Shown here: one piece after another, positions 13,501 through 24,791 of the stretch
Layout: each line of letters opens with the position of its first letter
Position numbering within the stretch: the first letter of the stretch is position 1
Assembly: GCF_033568475.1 (NCBI RefSeq)
Contig: NC_133122.1
Span: forward strand, 179,633,449 to 179,697,448
DNA: 64,000 nucleotides
Direction: 5' to 3'
Origin: Henckelia pumila
Lineage: Eukaryota > Streptophyta > Magnoliopsida > Lamiales > Gesneriaceae
Notes under the pieces: generated by a model
What the model was told of the DNA's origin: nothing
Databases searched by the model: none
The model's input: the letters and a program-made list of their open reading frames with translations, nothing else
Translations under genes and position numbers: made by a program

Positions 13501-15099
13501 AAGTATATGGATTTAAAGAGGTGATTTCATTTTGTCAGCCTATACGGTCACCTCTGGCACCTGGGGTCCTCATAACAGGAATCATACCGTCAGAATCATC
13601 AATTTTTAAAAGTGCATTGCATCCTTTGCGGTTGGCTTTTCGAACTGCAAGTGGGGGAAGCTGTAAGATCATATTTAAAAAGGGAGATGATCTCAGGCAA
13701 GACCAATTGGTAGGTAGATCCCAAATGTAATTGCACTTTGTGATTTGCAGGGTGATTTCTTTGCCATTGTGTGTAGTGTGTACTGAATCAAAGTTAATAT
13801 CAGGTTATTCAAATGGTATCATTAATGGATCGGTTGCTTAAATTGGAGAATCTCGACCTGCATTTGACTCCATATAGAGTGTTGGCGACGGGGCATGATG
13901 AAGGCATGCTTGAATTTATTCCATCCAAATCGTTGGCGCAGGTAAATAATTTGACAAAAGCTCTTGATAAACTATGTAAGTTTCAGGCTTAAATTTCACA
14001 TCCTTTAAGTTGATGCCATGGAGCCATCTTGATTCCTGAGCTTTATAAATTTGGTTTTAAGTGCATCAGAATTTCGCATGCTTAATTAAGTTAACATATA
14101 GAATACAAATAGATGATTAAATTACAATTTTCTGATTTAGCGTTCTATTGGTGATACTGCTCCCAAAATGCATGTATCGTTGAACGGAAGTAATTATTAT
14201 TTCTGAACTGTTCTTCCTCACTCTTCCAGATTCTATCAGAACATCGAAGTATTACAAGCTATCTACAAAAATTTCACCCTGATCCAGATGGACCGTTTGG
14301 AATCACTGCTACTTGTCTTGAAACATTTATTAAAAGCTGTGCTGGCTACTCAGTGATCACATATATTCTAGGCATTGGTGACAGGTGATTTTAATATAGC
14401 TTACTGTATGTTTTGTGCCTGTATCTCTAGTATCTTGAGTTTTTCTTATCAATGAGGCTCTAAAGTTACATATCTTCTTGATTAACAGGCACCTCGATAA
14501 TTTACTTCTCCAAGATGACGGCCGACTTTTCCACGTGGATTTTGGTTTTATTCTTGGTAGAGATCCGAAGCCCTTTCCACCACCTATGAAACTTTGTAAA
14601 GAAATGGTTGAAGCAATGGGTGGAGCAGAAAGGTATTAATCCAATAATTTAAGCCTACCAAATCAATTACATTTTCTTCTTCGATTTTTTTCAGTCATCT
14701 CCTTCCCCTTTTACTTTGCAGCCAGTATTACACGAGGTTCAAATCCTACTGTTGTGAAGCATACAACATTCTCAGAAAGTCGAGCAACCTAACTTTAAAT
14801 CTGTTTCACTTAATGGCTGGTTCGAACATTCCTGACATAGCTTCTGATCCTGAAAAAGGCATTCTTAAGGTGATATCTCCTTTTCCGTGATATTTATACT
14901 TCCAAACTGAACAGCATTTATGTTTTTCCCTTTGTAACTATGTCTTTCCTTGTCTATGTAGCTTCAAGAAAAATTCCGTCTTGACTTGGACGATGAGGAG
15001 TCTATTCATTTTTTCCAGGATCTTATCAACGAGAGCGTCAGTGCGTTATTCCCTCAAATGGTTGAAACCATCCATCGCTGGGCACAGTATTGGCGTTGA
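4510..15099 (+). CDS. VPS34: Phosphatidylinositol 3-kinase VPS34 (class III), complete
   Basis: The protein phosphorylates phosphatidylinositol at the 3-position for autophagy, endosomal and vacuolar traffic. Seventeen coding exons were joined: 4510-4621, 4898-4997, 5098-5194, 5395-5553, 5652-5861, 10799-10977, 11164-11311, 11678-11773, 12373-12508, 12597-12718, 13194-13388, 13539-13709, 13804-13941, 14230-14384, 14489-14632, 14722-14869, 14962-15099. The sum is 2448 nt, 815 aa plus stop, the usual plant length. Order: N-terminal C2 domain (about 8-190), helical accessory domain (about 290-470), lipid-kinase domain (about 540-800). Visible motifs are [10 protein letters not shown] (564-573), the catalytic loop GIGDRHLDN (669-677) across the exon 14/15 junction, and HVDFG (688-692). 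The C-terminus ends in HRWAQYWR, typical of the family. The start MGVNEFRFF matches the family N-terminus. Exon 9 uses the GTAAGT donor after 12508, giving an in-frame join. Intron 5 is 4.9 kb because of a retrotransposon, yet the reading frame is intact. Confidence 0.97.
6841..7292 (-). repeat. 3' LTR of the VPS34-intron Copia element (TATA-bearing)
   Basis: This 452-bp LTR starts TGTTATGG and ends CACCTAACA on the plus strand. It retains a perfect inverted repeat, 7158-7170 with 7173-7185 (13-bp arms, 2-bp centre), whose minus strand contains TATAAATA. The other LTR lacks this block. Confidence 0.92.
7364..9786 (-). pseudogene. gag-protease-integrase remnant of Tnt1-like element
   Basis: Gag would start at the ATG at 9786-9784. 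Its frame is broken three times: a stop codon (TGA at 9618-9616), a 1-bp insertion near 9513 and another small indel near 9290. From 9290 to 7364 one long frame is open. It holds the gag zinc knuckle [14 protein letters not shown] (near 9070-9030), protease DSGAS (near 8925), the integrase HHCC zinc domain ([16 protein letters not shown]) and the DDE core ([27 protein letters not shown]). The frame stops shortly after the integrase C-terminal region with DDMDCKI. Reverse transcriptase and RNase H, normally following in Copia, are absent, which indicates an internal deletion. Confidence 0.9.
9915..9926 (-). other. Primer-binding site, initiator Met tRNA type
   Basis: On the minus strand the sequence is TGGTATCAGAGC, two bases after the LTR end. 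It complements the 3' end of plant initiator tRNA-Met, the usual primer for Copia elements. Confidence 0.9.
9929..10343 (-). repeat. 5' LTR of the VPS34-intron Copia element (promoter block deleted)
   Basis: This 415-bp LTR is clearly homologous to 6841-7292 but lacks about 29 bp holding the palindrome with the TATA box, plus about 9 bp (ATTTAATTG region) nearby. Because it is the 5' LTR in the element's own orientation, the copy has probably lost its own promoter. Confidence 0.9.
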
Positions 15100-15950
15100 T
15101 TTAACACCAAAATGAGATTCGGGTAGGTAGGAATATTTATATAATCTTTTCATTCAACTGCGGTTGCTCTCTGTGCTTCACACCAACTTATGGATGCAGA
15201 AAGGCGACGTTGCTATGTATTATTAACGCGTAAATATCGATTGGTTTATAAACTTTGTGTTATTGCTATTTTTGTATATAAATTGTAAATAGTTTTATGA
15301 ACTCTTTAGAATGGTACACATTTTGAGATGTATGTTTCAGACCAATTTCTTCTACCGCTCCAGTTTTTGTTTTAGGACAACTAATTCACGGGCCTGAAAA
15401 CGAAAGGGGAAATGAACGTAGACTTGTTTTCCACTTGTCTTCTTGGCCTACTTTTTGGTGAGTCGTCTTCTTAATTATTGATGGCTCATTTTGGCGTTTA
15501 CAAAAAATGGACCAAACTATGATGAATTCCCAATATAATACTTGACCTTTTTTTGAATAATATTTTCCGATCGTAGAGTTCCTATAATCATATTTCTTGA
15601 CATCCTACAAGATAACACAGAAATATAAAAATAAAAAATAAACTACTTGTGAAAATGATTTCCATTACGATATTATCCACTTTCATATCTTTTTGACCAA
15701 GTGCGTGCGTCTGTGTGACCAGGCTACTAGCTACCCACTAGATTCGATTAATCAAACTGCCAAAAGCATATACCACCCTTTCACACTTCTTTTAAAAACA
15801 CAAACAAAAAAAGTCTCCCATGGAAACCCAGAAGATCGCAAATTCCCTTGGGAAACTTTGTGTATTGAGTCACTGTTGGAGTTGGGAAAATCTTATTTTA
15901 TATATAATATTTTGTCCTAACGTGGGTTTCGTGTGATACGTTATCACATA
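15100..15950. other. VPS34 3' flank, no further gene seen
   Basis: This holds the 3' UTR and downstream DNA. Short ORFs show no family resemblance and the composition is ordinary AT-rich intergenic sequence. Confidence 0.6.
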
Positions 15951-15959
15951 TCTTTATTT

Positions 15960-16100
15960 ACTAGAAACAGGTAGTCTGTCACCGTCGCGCACTACTGTCA
16001 CATATATTCACAATAAAAAGTATTATTTTTAGTATAAAAGATAATATTTTTCATAGATCCAGTCAAATAGAAAATACATCTCACAAAACCGAGTTCAGGT
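15960..16100 (+). repeat. Dispersed small repeat (copy 1)
   Basis: The stretch with ACAATAAAAAGTATTATTTT, then TAGATCCAGTCAAATAGA and a CTCACAAAA tail matches the arrangement found again at 31520-31662. It resembles a small interspersed repeat common in asterid genomes whose ends carry GAGAC...GTCTC-type sequence. The exact class (MITE or SINE) is uncertain. Confidence 0.5.
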
Positions 16101-16202
16101 TGTAAATTTGTTACATAATTTTATTTCCTATTAAAAAAATTAGTCGACTAGTAAATAAATTGGAATCAAGTCATCGTAGTCCATGATATGGATATGCACA
16201 AA

Positions 16203-16770
16203 CATATCTGTTGGAACAATGGAATCCGAATATCTCCACAATGATATGATATTGTCTATTTTGGGAGTAAACCTTCATGGATTTGCTTTTCGAATCACCC
16301 AAAAAGTCTCAAATCAATGTAGAGATATCCGGATTCTATTGTTCCAACAAATGATATCAGATTCATGGTCTGATCAAGTCAATGTGGGTGGAATCTTCGG
16401 AATACTTAAACGAAAGAGGAGAGAGCTCCTGATAAAAATCTGTGATAAGCTCTCGAGGGGTGATGCTCCCAGTATTTCATGTAAAGCGTGTGGTCCAATG
16501 CATTGAAGAGAAGTGGTCTCGATTGGAGCACAGATTGAGGGGAGACCTGGACCATGTGAATAATCGCAGGACTTCGTTTGAGGAGTGAATTGTTAGGTAT
16601 TCAACCAAAGTTTCACATGAAAAGATCATGAATTTATATATGAAATGATATTTTCATTGGTATGGGATCTTTTGGTTGATTCCAAAAGGCAAAACATGAG
16701 AATTTATGCCTAAAGTGGACAATATAATATCATTATGAAGATATCGGATTCCATTATTCTAACAATATCA
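16203..16770. repeat. Imperfect fold-back repeat, probable transposon remnant
   Basis: The left arm (about 16205-16325, containing GGAACAATGGAATCCGAATA) is matched in inverted orientation by the right arm (about 16640-16768, whose complement reads AGAATAATGGAATCCGATAT). An extra inverted copy of the tip lies near 16325-16352. The arms are roughly 75% alike by eye. No transposase frame was seen. Confidence 0.55.
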
Positions 16771-17844
16771 ATATGTAATTATTAATTGTCGCTAATTGAA
16801 TCACAAAACTAACAAATCCATGCACCCCCACGCAATATATTGATTATTGCTATCTAGCCTAGCCTAACAATCAATCATGGTTAATATTGGATGGAGGCAT
16901 GTAGAAGCGCCACCCAAAATGGAAATGAATGATTACACTATTTTGGGATAAAAGATGGTTAAAAAAAGAGATTGAATATTTTGATTTTCGCACCAAGTAT
17001 AAAGTCCATAAATATTTTGGGCTCGGAATTTGATAATTTCCTATTTTGTCTAGTAAATGCCGCATACTAGTTAAATGATTTTCAAACACATTAAATTATA
17101 AGATATGCGAAATTATTTGGAAAATTCAAATAACCCAGATATATCATTTAAAATGTATGCAACACACTCGAATATGTATTCTTTTTGGCAAGTTGTATCT
17201 TTCCAAAAATATGAAATCGAAACAATAATATTTGTGAAACGAAATATATATGCATATTAAAATGCCACTAATTAAGTGGTATGAAAATCTCACTGATCTG
17301 ATTCATGAATAAAGAAAAGGTAGCAATGATGTTCTGAAAAGTCCATCCACTGAACACTAACATTCCGTGGTTTTCTCTCTAATTAAATACGATTTAACTC
17401 ATATAATGTTGAATTACAACATTTTACTTACAAATATTTCATTGACATTGATATTTGTATTCGAAATCAAATCTTCTAAACAAAGAGAATTTTTGCACTT
17501 TTTATACAATCGGTACGAATCATTCAATTTCATATAATGAAATCATTCCCAATACAATTCGAATTTCATATAGTTTATGCTCAGTTCATTCGAATTTAGA
17601 AAAATAATCACGACACTTAAATTCGCCTTTTTTTAAAAAAATATTTATTACATAATTAAATCCATAAAATAATATTTTTTTTAAAAAAAGTCAGTCAACC
17701 GTTTGTCCACCACAGGTCAACTTCAAAACAGGTCAACATGCATGCTATGCTGATTATACATTTTTCCCTCTCAAATGTGTATATATATATATACACACAC
17801 TGACACACATTCATTATATTACATTCTTCTCAACAAATATTACA
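16771..17844. promoter_or_regulatory. Upstream region of the DiT2 gene
   Basis: This is AT-rich DNA without recognised coding potential. A CA/TA microsatellite (about 17778-17800) lies within 70 bp of the start codon and probably falls in the promoter or leader. No TATA box can be separated from the TA run. Confidence 0.4.
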
Positions 17845-18838
17845 ATGTCATCCTCCTCCTCCCACCACCTCCCCATCACCGCCGCAAGAACCACCACCAC
17901 CACCACCACCACCATCCGCCGCCGGCTCCTCGAACTCAACTGGAAAGGCGCGAGGCCAGTGCCTTTGATAATCTCCATCACCATCGGCCTCATCCTACGT
18001 TTCGCCGTCCCCAAACCTGACGCCGTGACCCACAAAGCTTGGTCTCTCCTGGCCATCTTCGTGACCACCATATCCGGCCTCATCCTCAGCCCATTGCCAG
18101 TCGGGGCCTGGGCGTTCGTCTGCATCACGGCCACCGTGGTCACCAAGACACTAACGTTCTCCGCCGCGTTCACGGCCTTCACGAACGAGGTGATATGGCT
18201 GATCGTGGTGTCCTTCTTTTTCTCGAGAGGTTTCGTGAAGACTGGTCTGGGGGATAGGATAGCCATGATCTTCGTGAGATGGCTGGGAAAGAGCACACTG
18301 GGTTTGTCTTATGGGCTGATTCTGGGAGAGGCCGCCATTTCCCCCGCAATGCCCAGCACTACTGCTAGAGCTGGTGGGATTTTCTTGCCCATCATCAAGT
18401 CTTTGGCCATGGCCGCCGATAGTAATCCCAAGGATGTCTCGTCCAGGAAGCTTGGTGCGTATCTCGTTCAATCTCAGATTCAGGTTCGTTAAATCATCTG
18501 TCGTTTTGTTTTGTGGAGTGGACACCAATTATTGATTCGTAAAAATATCGGCTTATTTCGTTCGAATATCCCTTCTTTTTTTTTCCCCCTGAATAAAATA
18601 AACCGAATCAATCGATCTTTCTTTCATTTTTTCATGTTTTTATCCCGAATTCATCGCACGACCACGAGTTCCCACTGTCTTAGATCATTGATTCAATTCT
18701 TGAGTTTTATAGTTTGATGAGTTCACTTGGTTAAGTAGTCATCCCTTTTTGCGGAGGATTTGCGGAACAAAGTTCGAATCTTTTACCAAATTGAATTTAG
18801 GATAATTAATGGCATTTAATAGGTCAATTAGTTTCAAA

Positions 18839-18874
<36 letters not shown>

Positions 18875-20516
18875 TAAAGAAAAATATTAAATCCCCTGAT
18901 GGGCAAATTATCCGGAAATGTGAATGGGATGATTGAGTGTGTTTCTTGGTATAATGGGTGATTGAGCATTTTTAGTTTGTGATGTGTGACAGTGCAGTAG
19001 TAGCTCGAGTGCTCTTTTCCTGACGGCTGCAGCTCAAAACCTCTTGTGTATCAAACTAGCCGAGAGCCTTGGCGTTGTGGTTCCGAATCGATGGATCACC
19101 TGGCTTAAGGCTGCTGTAGTACCTGCACTGGTGTCTCTTGTATCGACTCCGTTTATCGTGTATAAGTTATATCCCCCGGAAGTCAAGGCCACCCCAGATG
19201 CTCCTGCTATGGCCCGACGAAAGTTGGAGCAGATGGGTGGCATCAAGAGAGATGAATGGGTGTTGATGGGAATAATGCTTCTCACTGTTGCTTTGTGGAT
19301 TGCAGGGTATGTCGAATCCGGAGAGTTCATTTAACGGTGGACATCTGGAAGAAATGTTCATTTCATATGACATATATATAATGGGATTGCGATAACGACT
19401 AGTATAACACTGCTGGTTCCATCATCTTGCTCTCTAGAACAGATGCACACATATACACATGTACATATATTTATTCATCTCCCTGTCACTTGATAAAAAT
19501 TCGCTATGTCCGCGGATATGTAGAAGAATCGACTTCATCGAGTGATGTTTACTTGTTTGAAGTGAGCAAGAAGCATCAAATTTTAACAAAGCTGGTTGTA
19601 ACTCTGGAAATTCAAAATATTTTGATGCTATTTTACTTTTCTTTAACTGATTTTTCCTGCTTGTTTTGGACATTTCTGCGTGTGCTTTGCTGACTTAAAA
19701 TGCTCCTCTGAATTTGGATTCAGAGGTTGACATAATACAATTAGTCCTGATTATTGCTTTTCTATTTAGCTAGTTACCCTCTTACTCTGATAGGTGAAGT
19801 ATATTCATGTAAAACAATATGTTGTGCAGAGAAGCTCTCAACATGGCAAGCGTCATCGCTGCTATGCTCGGCTTATCATTGCTTCTGCTTTCTGGAGTCC
19901 TCGACTGGGACGACTGCTTAAGCGAGAAACAAGCATGGGATACATTGGCTTGGTTTGGTGTACTAGTCGGAATGGCGGGACAGTTGACTGCTCTCGGTGT
20001 CATACCTTGGATGTCTAAATGTGTGGCAGATTTTCTTAAATCTCTTTCAGGGGGCTGGTTTGGCGCGTTCTGTATACTTCAAACGACGTACTTCTTCATC
20101 CATTATTTATTCGCGAGTCAAACCGCCCACGTTGGAGCTTTGTACTCTGCATTTCTCTCTATGCATTTGGCATCTAAAGTTCCCAGTTTGTTGGCTACGC
20201 TTGCTTTGGCATACAACACCAATCTTTTCGGCGCAATCACACATTATAGCAGCGGTCAGGCCGCTGTCTACTATGGAGGTATATACACTTTGGAGTGGAT
20301 TTGGATGTTTCTTTTACATCGACCTTAAACATTTGAATCTTTGAGAATTATGATCTTGGATATATTTGATTAGTTGATATTTGTTTTTTCCGGTTCCCAG
20401 GCGGTTACGTAGATCTTCGCGACGTTTTTAGACTGGGTTTAGCAATAGCTCTGATCAATATTGTGATATGGGCATTGTTCGGAGCTGCTTGGTGGAAAAT
20501 CATAGGCCTGTATTGA
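17845..20516 (+). CDS. DIT2: Plastid dicarboxylate (glutamate/malate) translocator, DiT2 type
   Basis: Four exons, 17845-18483, 18993-19306, 19830-20278 and 20401-20516, join in frame to 505 aa plus stop. The protein is a polytopic membrane carrier of the DASS/SLC13 family. Visible family segments are GFVKTGLGDRIA, SPAMPSTTARAGG (near 170), FLTAAAQNLLC (near 222), NWDDCLS-type LDWDDCLSE, FASQTAHVGALY and the end WWKIIGLY. The pattern resembles DiT2 (glutamate/malate exchange in photorespiratory ammonia recycling) more than DiT1. Only about 35 residues precede the conserved core, with Ser, His, a run of eight Thr and several Arg. This is much shorter than the usual long transit peptide but still of plausible transit composition. 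Exon 1 is noticeably GC-richer than its surroundings. Whether the product is plastidial is an inference. Confidence 0.93.
18716..18840 (+). mobile_element. tRNA-derived SINE-like insertion in DiT2 intron 1
   Basis: A perfect RNA polymerase III A box (TGGTTAAGTAG, near 18728) is followed about 40 bp later by a good B box (AGTTCGAATC, near 18771), the spacing of a tRNA promoter. The segment cannot fold as a complete tRNA by eye. A TA microsatellite (about 18842-18870) follows it. It lies wholly inside the intron. Confidence 0.55.
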
Positions 20517-21485
20517 GTTCCCAACTAGCAGGTTAGCATTCTCGTTTCATTTTTCCTAATGCTTTTTTCCCCAGCAAATTTCACCTTTTTGTTCTTTTTT
20601 CTTAGAAAATGTTTGTTATAATTCGATCTCGAATCCTGAACTTCACACCTAGATAGCAGATCAACAATATATGCGTATAAACTTGGAGATTTATCAATCT
20701 ATTATTTTTTCCTCCACCTTTAGATGTTTCTTGAGGCGTATCTAATTTACTCAGATTAACTATAACCCATCAACCATATTTACACATATTTATTACACCA
20801 AATAAATGTATACTTTAATGCAATATTATTTAGTAATAAATGTTTACCTTTTTTTAAAAAAATAAATAAGAAATACCATTACGAAGGAGATATTAAAAGT
20901 CAAGTTTTACAATCTTCAACGATTGTCATAAAACAAAATATGCGCTTAAGTTTAGTTAATCTTTTGATAATAATGCTAGAAGTAGGAGCACCAAATGTTA
21001 GTCATTTGAAGTTGATCCTATTAAAACTTGATTCCAATTATGAAATTTTATTTTTAATTTGTTTTGGTTTTAATATCACAGGAGATGCTAATAATGCGAT
21101 GATGATTTCTTGATTTTGGAGCGAAGTGGATAATTGTAAAGTCTGAATTGATCAAAATTAAATGCTGCTGCTAACATAGTGATTGATGTATATCCATGTC
21201 ATGTCTTGGACATTCTTTATTTTTTGTGGAATATGCACTTGTTATTAATCGGTTACTTCTAGGCGTACTTCGACCATATATTTGGGATATTACTCACATG
21301 AGTTTTTTCATTTGATACAATCCATTGATTCTCGTGAAAATATACATATAATCTAATTATGACGAGCGGATTAATTCTTGGGACAAGAGGATGGAATGAA
21401 TATTACTAATAATTGGGTCTATTACTCGGATTATATATATATATACATGATGTCGAATATGTGAATTTATTTGCAGTCAACAGTA
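20517..21485. other. Intergenic DNA after DiT2
   Basis: This is the DiT2 3' flank and AT-rich intergenic sequence. No coding family, RNA gene or clear repeat was recognised. Confidence 0.5.
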
Positions 21486-21582
21486 TTCAGGGACGAATCC
21501 AGGAATTAAAGTTGGGGTGAGTTTGAATTTAATGTGATAAATTATATATTATTACAAGAAAATGAAATATATATATATATAC

Positions 21583-21615
<33 letters not shown>

Positions 21616-22075
21616 ACAAAAAAATTGTTACATTATACTATTAAAAAAGAAAAAATTTATTTTTGAGCTCATATGTTTGTCACTTTGTGATTTTGATTAT
21701 CTATGTTGTCATATTTCAATTTTAGTCTGTCAGTTTTGTTTTTTTTTTTTTTTTTACAATTTTAGTCTTTTTTTCGACTTTACAATGACATGAAAACAAT
21801 GCAATATTGATGTGTATAGAGTCGCACAGCACTTCCCATAAAAAGATACTAGCTAGAATTGCCAAAATTTTAAAATATTGGAGAAAAAAGTGAAATTTGA
21901 TAACATGAGGTTGTGCGTTAGAAGTTAGAACTAAGATGATGGGTTGAGCTTTTAGTGTGAAAAATATGAGTGTTAGTGGACTAAGTAAAAAACATACATA
22001 GTTAATAACAAAAATTTGAGGTGAGCTGCGGCTTAGAACTGACGTAATTAAGCTAAATCCATCCTTGATAGTGTT
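21486..22075. repeat. Possible hAT-like MITE
   Basis: The left end, CAGGGACGAATCCAGGAATT, is roughly the inverse of the right end, whose complement reads CTATCAAGGATGGATTTAGC. Such ends (CAGGG...GGATCCAGG) are frequent in plant hAT-derived MITEs. An internal TA repeat lies at about 21567-21614. No convincing 8-bp target duplication was found, so this is tentative. Confidence 0.35.
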
Positions 22076-23257
22076 TATAAGAGTTACGAAAAAGTAAATA
22101 TTTTTTTTGACAAAAATAAATAATAATATAATAACCCTTAACAAGTAACTCATACATGAGAAGTTATTGAACGAAAAGATATAGAGCATGTGTGATTTTT
22201 TTTTTAATCTGCAATTTTGGTATCTTTTGAAAAAGATTAATAGGAATTTAATTGTTGATTTTAAATTTAAATTTTCAGTGTATGTACTATGTAATTGGAA
22301 GTGATGATGATGACGAAGACTCAACTTTCCCACACTTTTGCGATCTATCTTTGGACGTGACCAGAAAAATGGAAAAGAAGCCAAACAAGAAAAGCTGCCA
22401 CCTTTAAGGGCTATCATGTTTTGCAAAATTCACTACACCAAATTTTTTTTTTCTTTTCCCTTTTTTTGGCTTTTTTTTAATGTTATATTATATATACTAT
22501 GAAACAGATCATATGCTATATATTTTGCATTTGGAAAATTATATTTCATTTAAAATTACAAAAAAAAATGTGACTGCAAAAGGTAAATCGAACATAGCTT
22601 CGTCTGAGATGTTTGTATTGTGAAGAGATGGGAGACATAAAAATAAACACGTTGATGCTCTCTAAAAATTGTTTGAAAATCATGGACAAATCGGTTCCAT
22701 GTGACTCATCCGATCGATGCCTTTATCAGACAGTATATGGAGTGTAAAATGGGAAGGAGAGTGAAAAAAAAAGAATTGTCCCCTTTGTAGGGAATGATGA
22801 ATTAGTATGTAACAAAAAATTATCATAGTTTTATGGTAAATAAAATACATTTATTCTCCTTCGTTATACCTTATTTTTTGACTTTTTCTTCTTGTTGGTA
22901 TGTATTGTTTATTTGTGTTACGAGAGTGATAGAAACTTGATTTTTGAGCTATTATATGGTTTAAAATACTAGAGTTGTATCATTAATATCGGTTATAACT
23001 TAAAGTATAACGACAAACGTTTGATCCTATAATTGATATCAAAGTCAGGGTTGCGTGTTCGACTGTCACGAATTGCAATGAATATAATTATCGAGAGATA
23101 GATTATTTGAGTGTAACAATTGTCCCTACTAAAAGAGTAAGAACGATTATTTTAGAGAACATCATATGCGATTCAAGCATTTATCGCAAGTCCACGCACA
23201 AATGTCTGAGGGTTATTTGTTATCGATTCCCAAACTATTCTATTTAATCTTAGGTTC
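22076..23257. other. AT-rich intergenic DNA, nothing recognised
   Basis: No coding, RNA or mobile-element signature could be supported. A short stretch near 23040-23080 (GTGTTCGACTG) is faintly like a pol III B box but lacks a partner. Confidence 0.4.
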
Positions 23258-23473
23258 TGTTTGCAAACTTTAAAAATAAGAGATTTTAGATTATTTTTTT
23301 TAACAAAATTATAAAAAAATATATATAAACACTTATTTTTAAAGATTACAAATACTAATGGACAGTGTTTGCAAACTCTAAAAATAAATAATTTATAGAT
23401 TATTTTTTTTAACAAAATTATAAATAAAAAATATATAAACCCTTATTTTTAGAGATTACAAATACTAACTAAA
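23258..23473 (+). repeat. Two-copy tandem repeat, unit about 108 bp
   Basis: A unit beginning TGTTTGCAAACT at 23258 is repeated at 23366 with about 90% identity by eye. Both units end in GATTACAAATACTAA. The unit is AT-rich and non-coding. Confidence 0.8.
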
Positions 23474-23811
23474 TATAATAATCACATCCGGTTTTCGTAG
23501 ATGAGAAATGTCCGAATAATATGGGGATATTTTTTCACACGTACGTATCCTTTGAATTAATTGACTTTGATGCATACCAACCAAATTTTTTTTAAAATTG
23601 CAAGTGTTTATAACTTGTCCCAATGAACTTGCCAGAGGTTGCATTTGTATCGATAGATTTTAAATCCATATAAAGTGGCATTTAGATTGATATAAATTTG
23701 AATATATTTTTATTATTTAGTATTTTATGTTAATTAAAATAATTTTTCAGTTTATTCAATAATTATATTATTTGAAATTCATTATATTTTGTATTATTAA
23801 TGTATAAACTA

Positions 23812-23812
<1 letters not shown>

Positions 23813-23846
<34 letters not shown>

Positions 23847-23848
23847 GA
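23813..23848 (+). repeat. AAAT microsatellite
   Basis: About nine consecutive AAAT/ATAA units form a simple repeat. Confidence 0.9.
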
Positions 23849-24149
23849 CGTGAATTTAAATTTTGATACCTATACCATCTTATTTTTTTTCTCCTTACAA
23901 GATAATGTTTAATTTTTAATACCAAATCCTAACACAGAAAAAGAAATTATATAAAAATATAAATCAATCTTCATTGATTGTCGTATATTATATTATATTT
24001 CAAAAAGATTAAAAAAATATCATCTCACTGTTGAAAATTTGTGGTGGTGGGCCACGTATTCTTCATTTGCATTGAATTTGGAGTTCATTTCATCTGACCC
24101 AAAGTCGCAAAATGCACCTAACCCCAGTCAGATTCTGACCACATGTGTA

Positions 24150-24791
24150 ACCCTGGTTGGTTTTATTTATAGATACAGAAACATTGCAAGTTGCAAGACT
24201 AGCCCAGCAGTGAACTGATCACTGATGCTGCCACTGATTTCCCCCCCTTCATCTTCTTTTGTTAAACTATTCTAGCCCCTGAACTTTAAAATGTTTCTTG
24301 AATTTGCTTTTGAGTAATCGTGTAACATAAAGATTAGGAAAGAAGAAAGAAAGCCACATCATATTTCGATTACTTGTGCTTTCGATCTTTTAGTCTGTTT
24401 TGCTTTTTGGTGGACTGGAATTGGCATCAAGATCTTTGTTTTTCTTTCTTGGGTTTTGGGTTTGGGTTTTCTTTTCTTTTTTTCTTCTTTCCGATGGGTT
24501 CAGAGTTGGAGGAAGTGATGGGAAAAAAAGGCGATGAGTATCATAGAAAGAACAAAAGACGCGTATTGAATTTACGTGCATACGAAACTGCACCTTTTGG
24601 GAAAGTTTGTGTGATGGGATATTGACCATCATGTCCCCTCATTCTGAGTGAAAATATTTGCTGCTGAAAGCCTGAATCGAATGAAATTAAACACATAATT
24701 CATTATTGAGTTGTTGGTTTCCAAGAAAATTCTGCTAACTAAAATCTTGTAGATATAGAATGCCATTTTCCAGTTAGCTGGATCATCAAGC
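24150..24791 (+). promoter_or_regulatory. Promoter and leader of the HD-Zip I gene
   Basis: A TATA-like TATTTATAGATA lies at about 24164-24175, some 620 bp before the start codon. The downstream leader is pyrimidine-rich around 24430-24492. If this TATA box is used, the leader is long and contains upstream ATGs, including the ORF at 24494-24625. A leader intron is possible but not demonstrable. Confidence 0.4.
24494..24625 (+). CDS. Candidate upstream ORF before the HD-Zip I gene
   Basis: An ATG after a CT-rich tract opens a 43-codon frame (MGSELEEVMGKKGDEYHRKN at its start, CVMGY at its end) that closes 166 bp before the HD-Zip start. It could regulate translation of the main ORF, as upstream ORFs do for some HD-Zip genes, or be chance. 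I do not recognise the peptide. Confidence 0.3.
   Translation: MGSELEEVMGKKGDEYHRKNKRRVLNLRAYETAPFGKVCVMGY

Noticed and set aside
17814-18296. Minus-strand ORF opposite DiT2 exon 1
   Set aside because: It is a shadow of a GC-rich coding exon; the plus frame has clear carrier motifs.
21722-22426. Minus-strand ORF of 234 codons
   Set aside because: It lies in AT-rich repeat sequence, is dominated by Phe/Leu/Ile/Ser/Lys from poly-A/T tracts, and matches no family I recognise.
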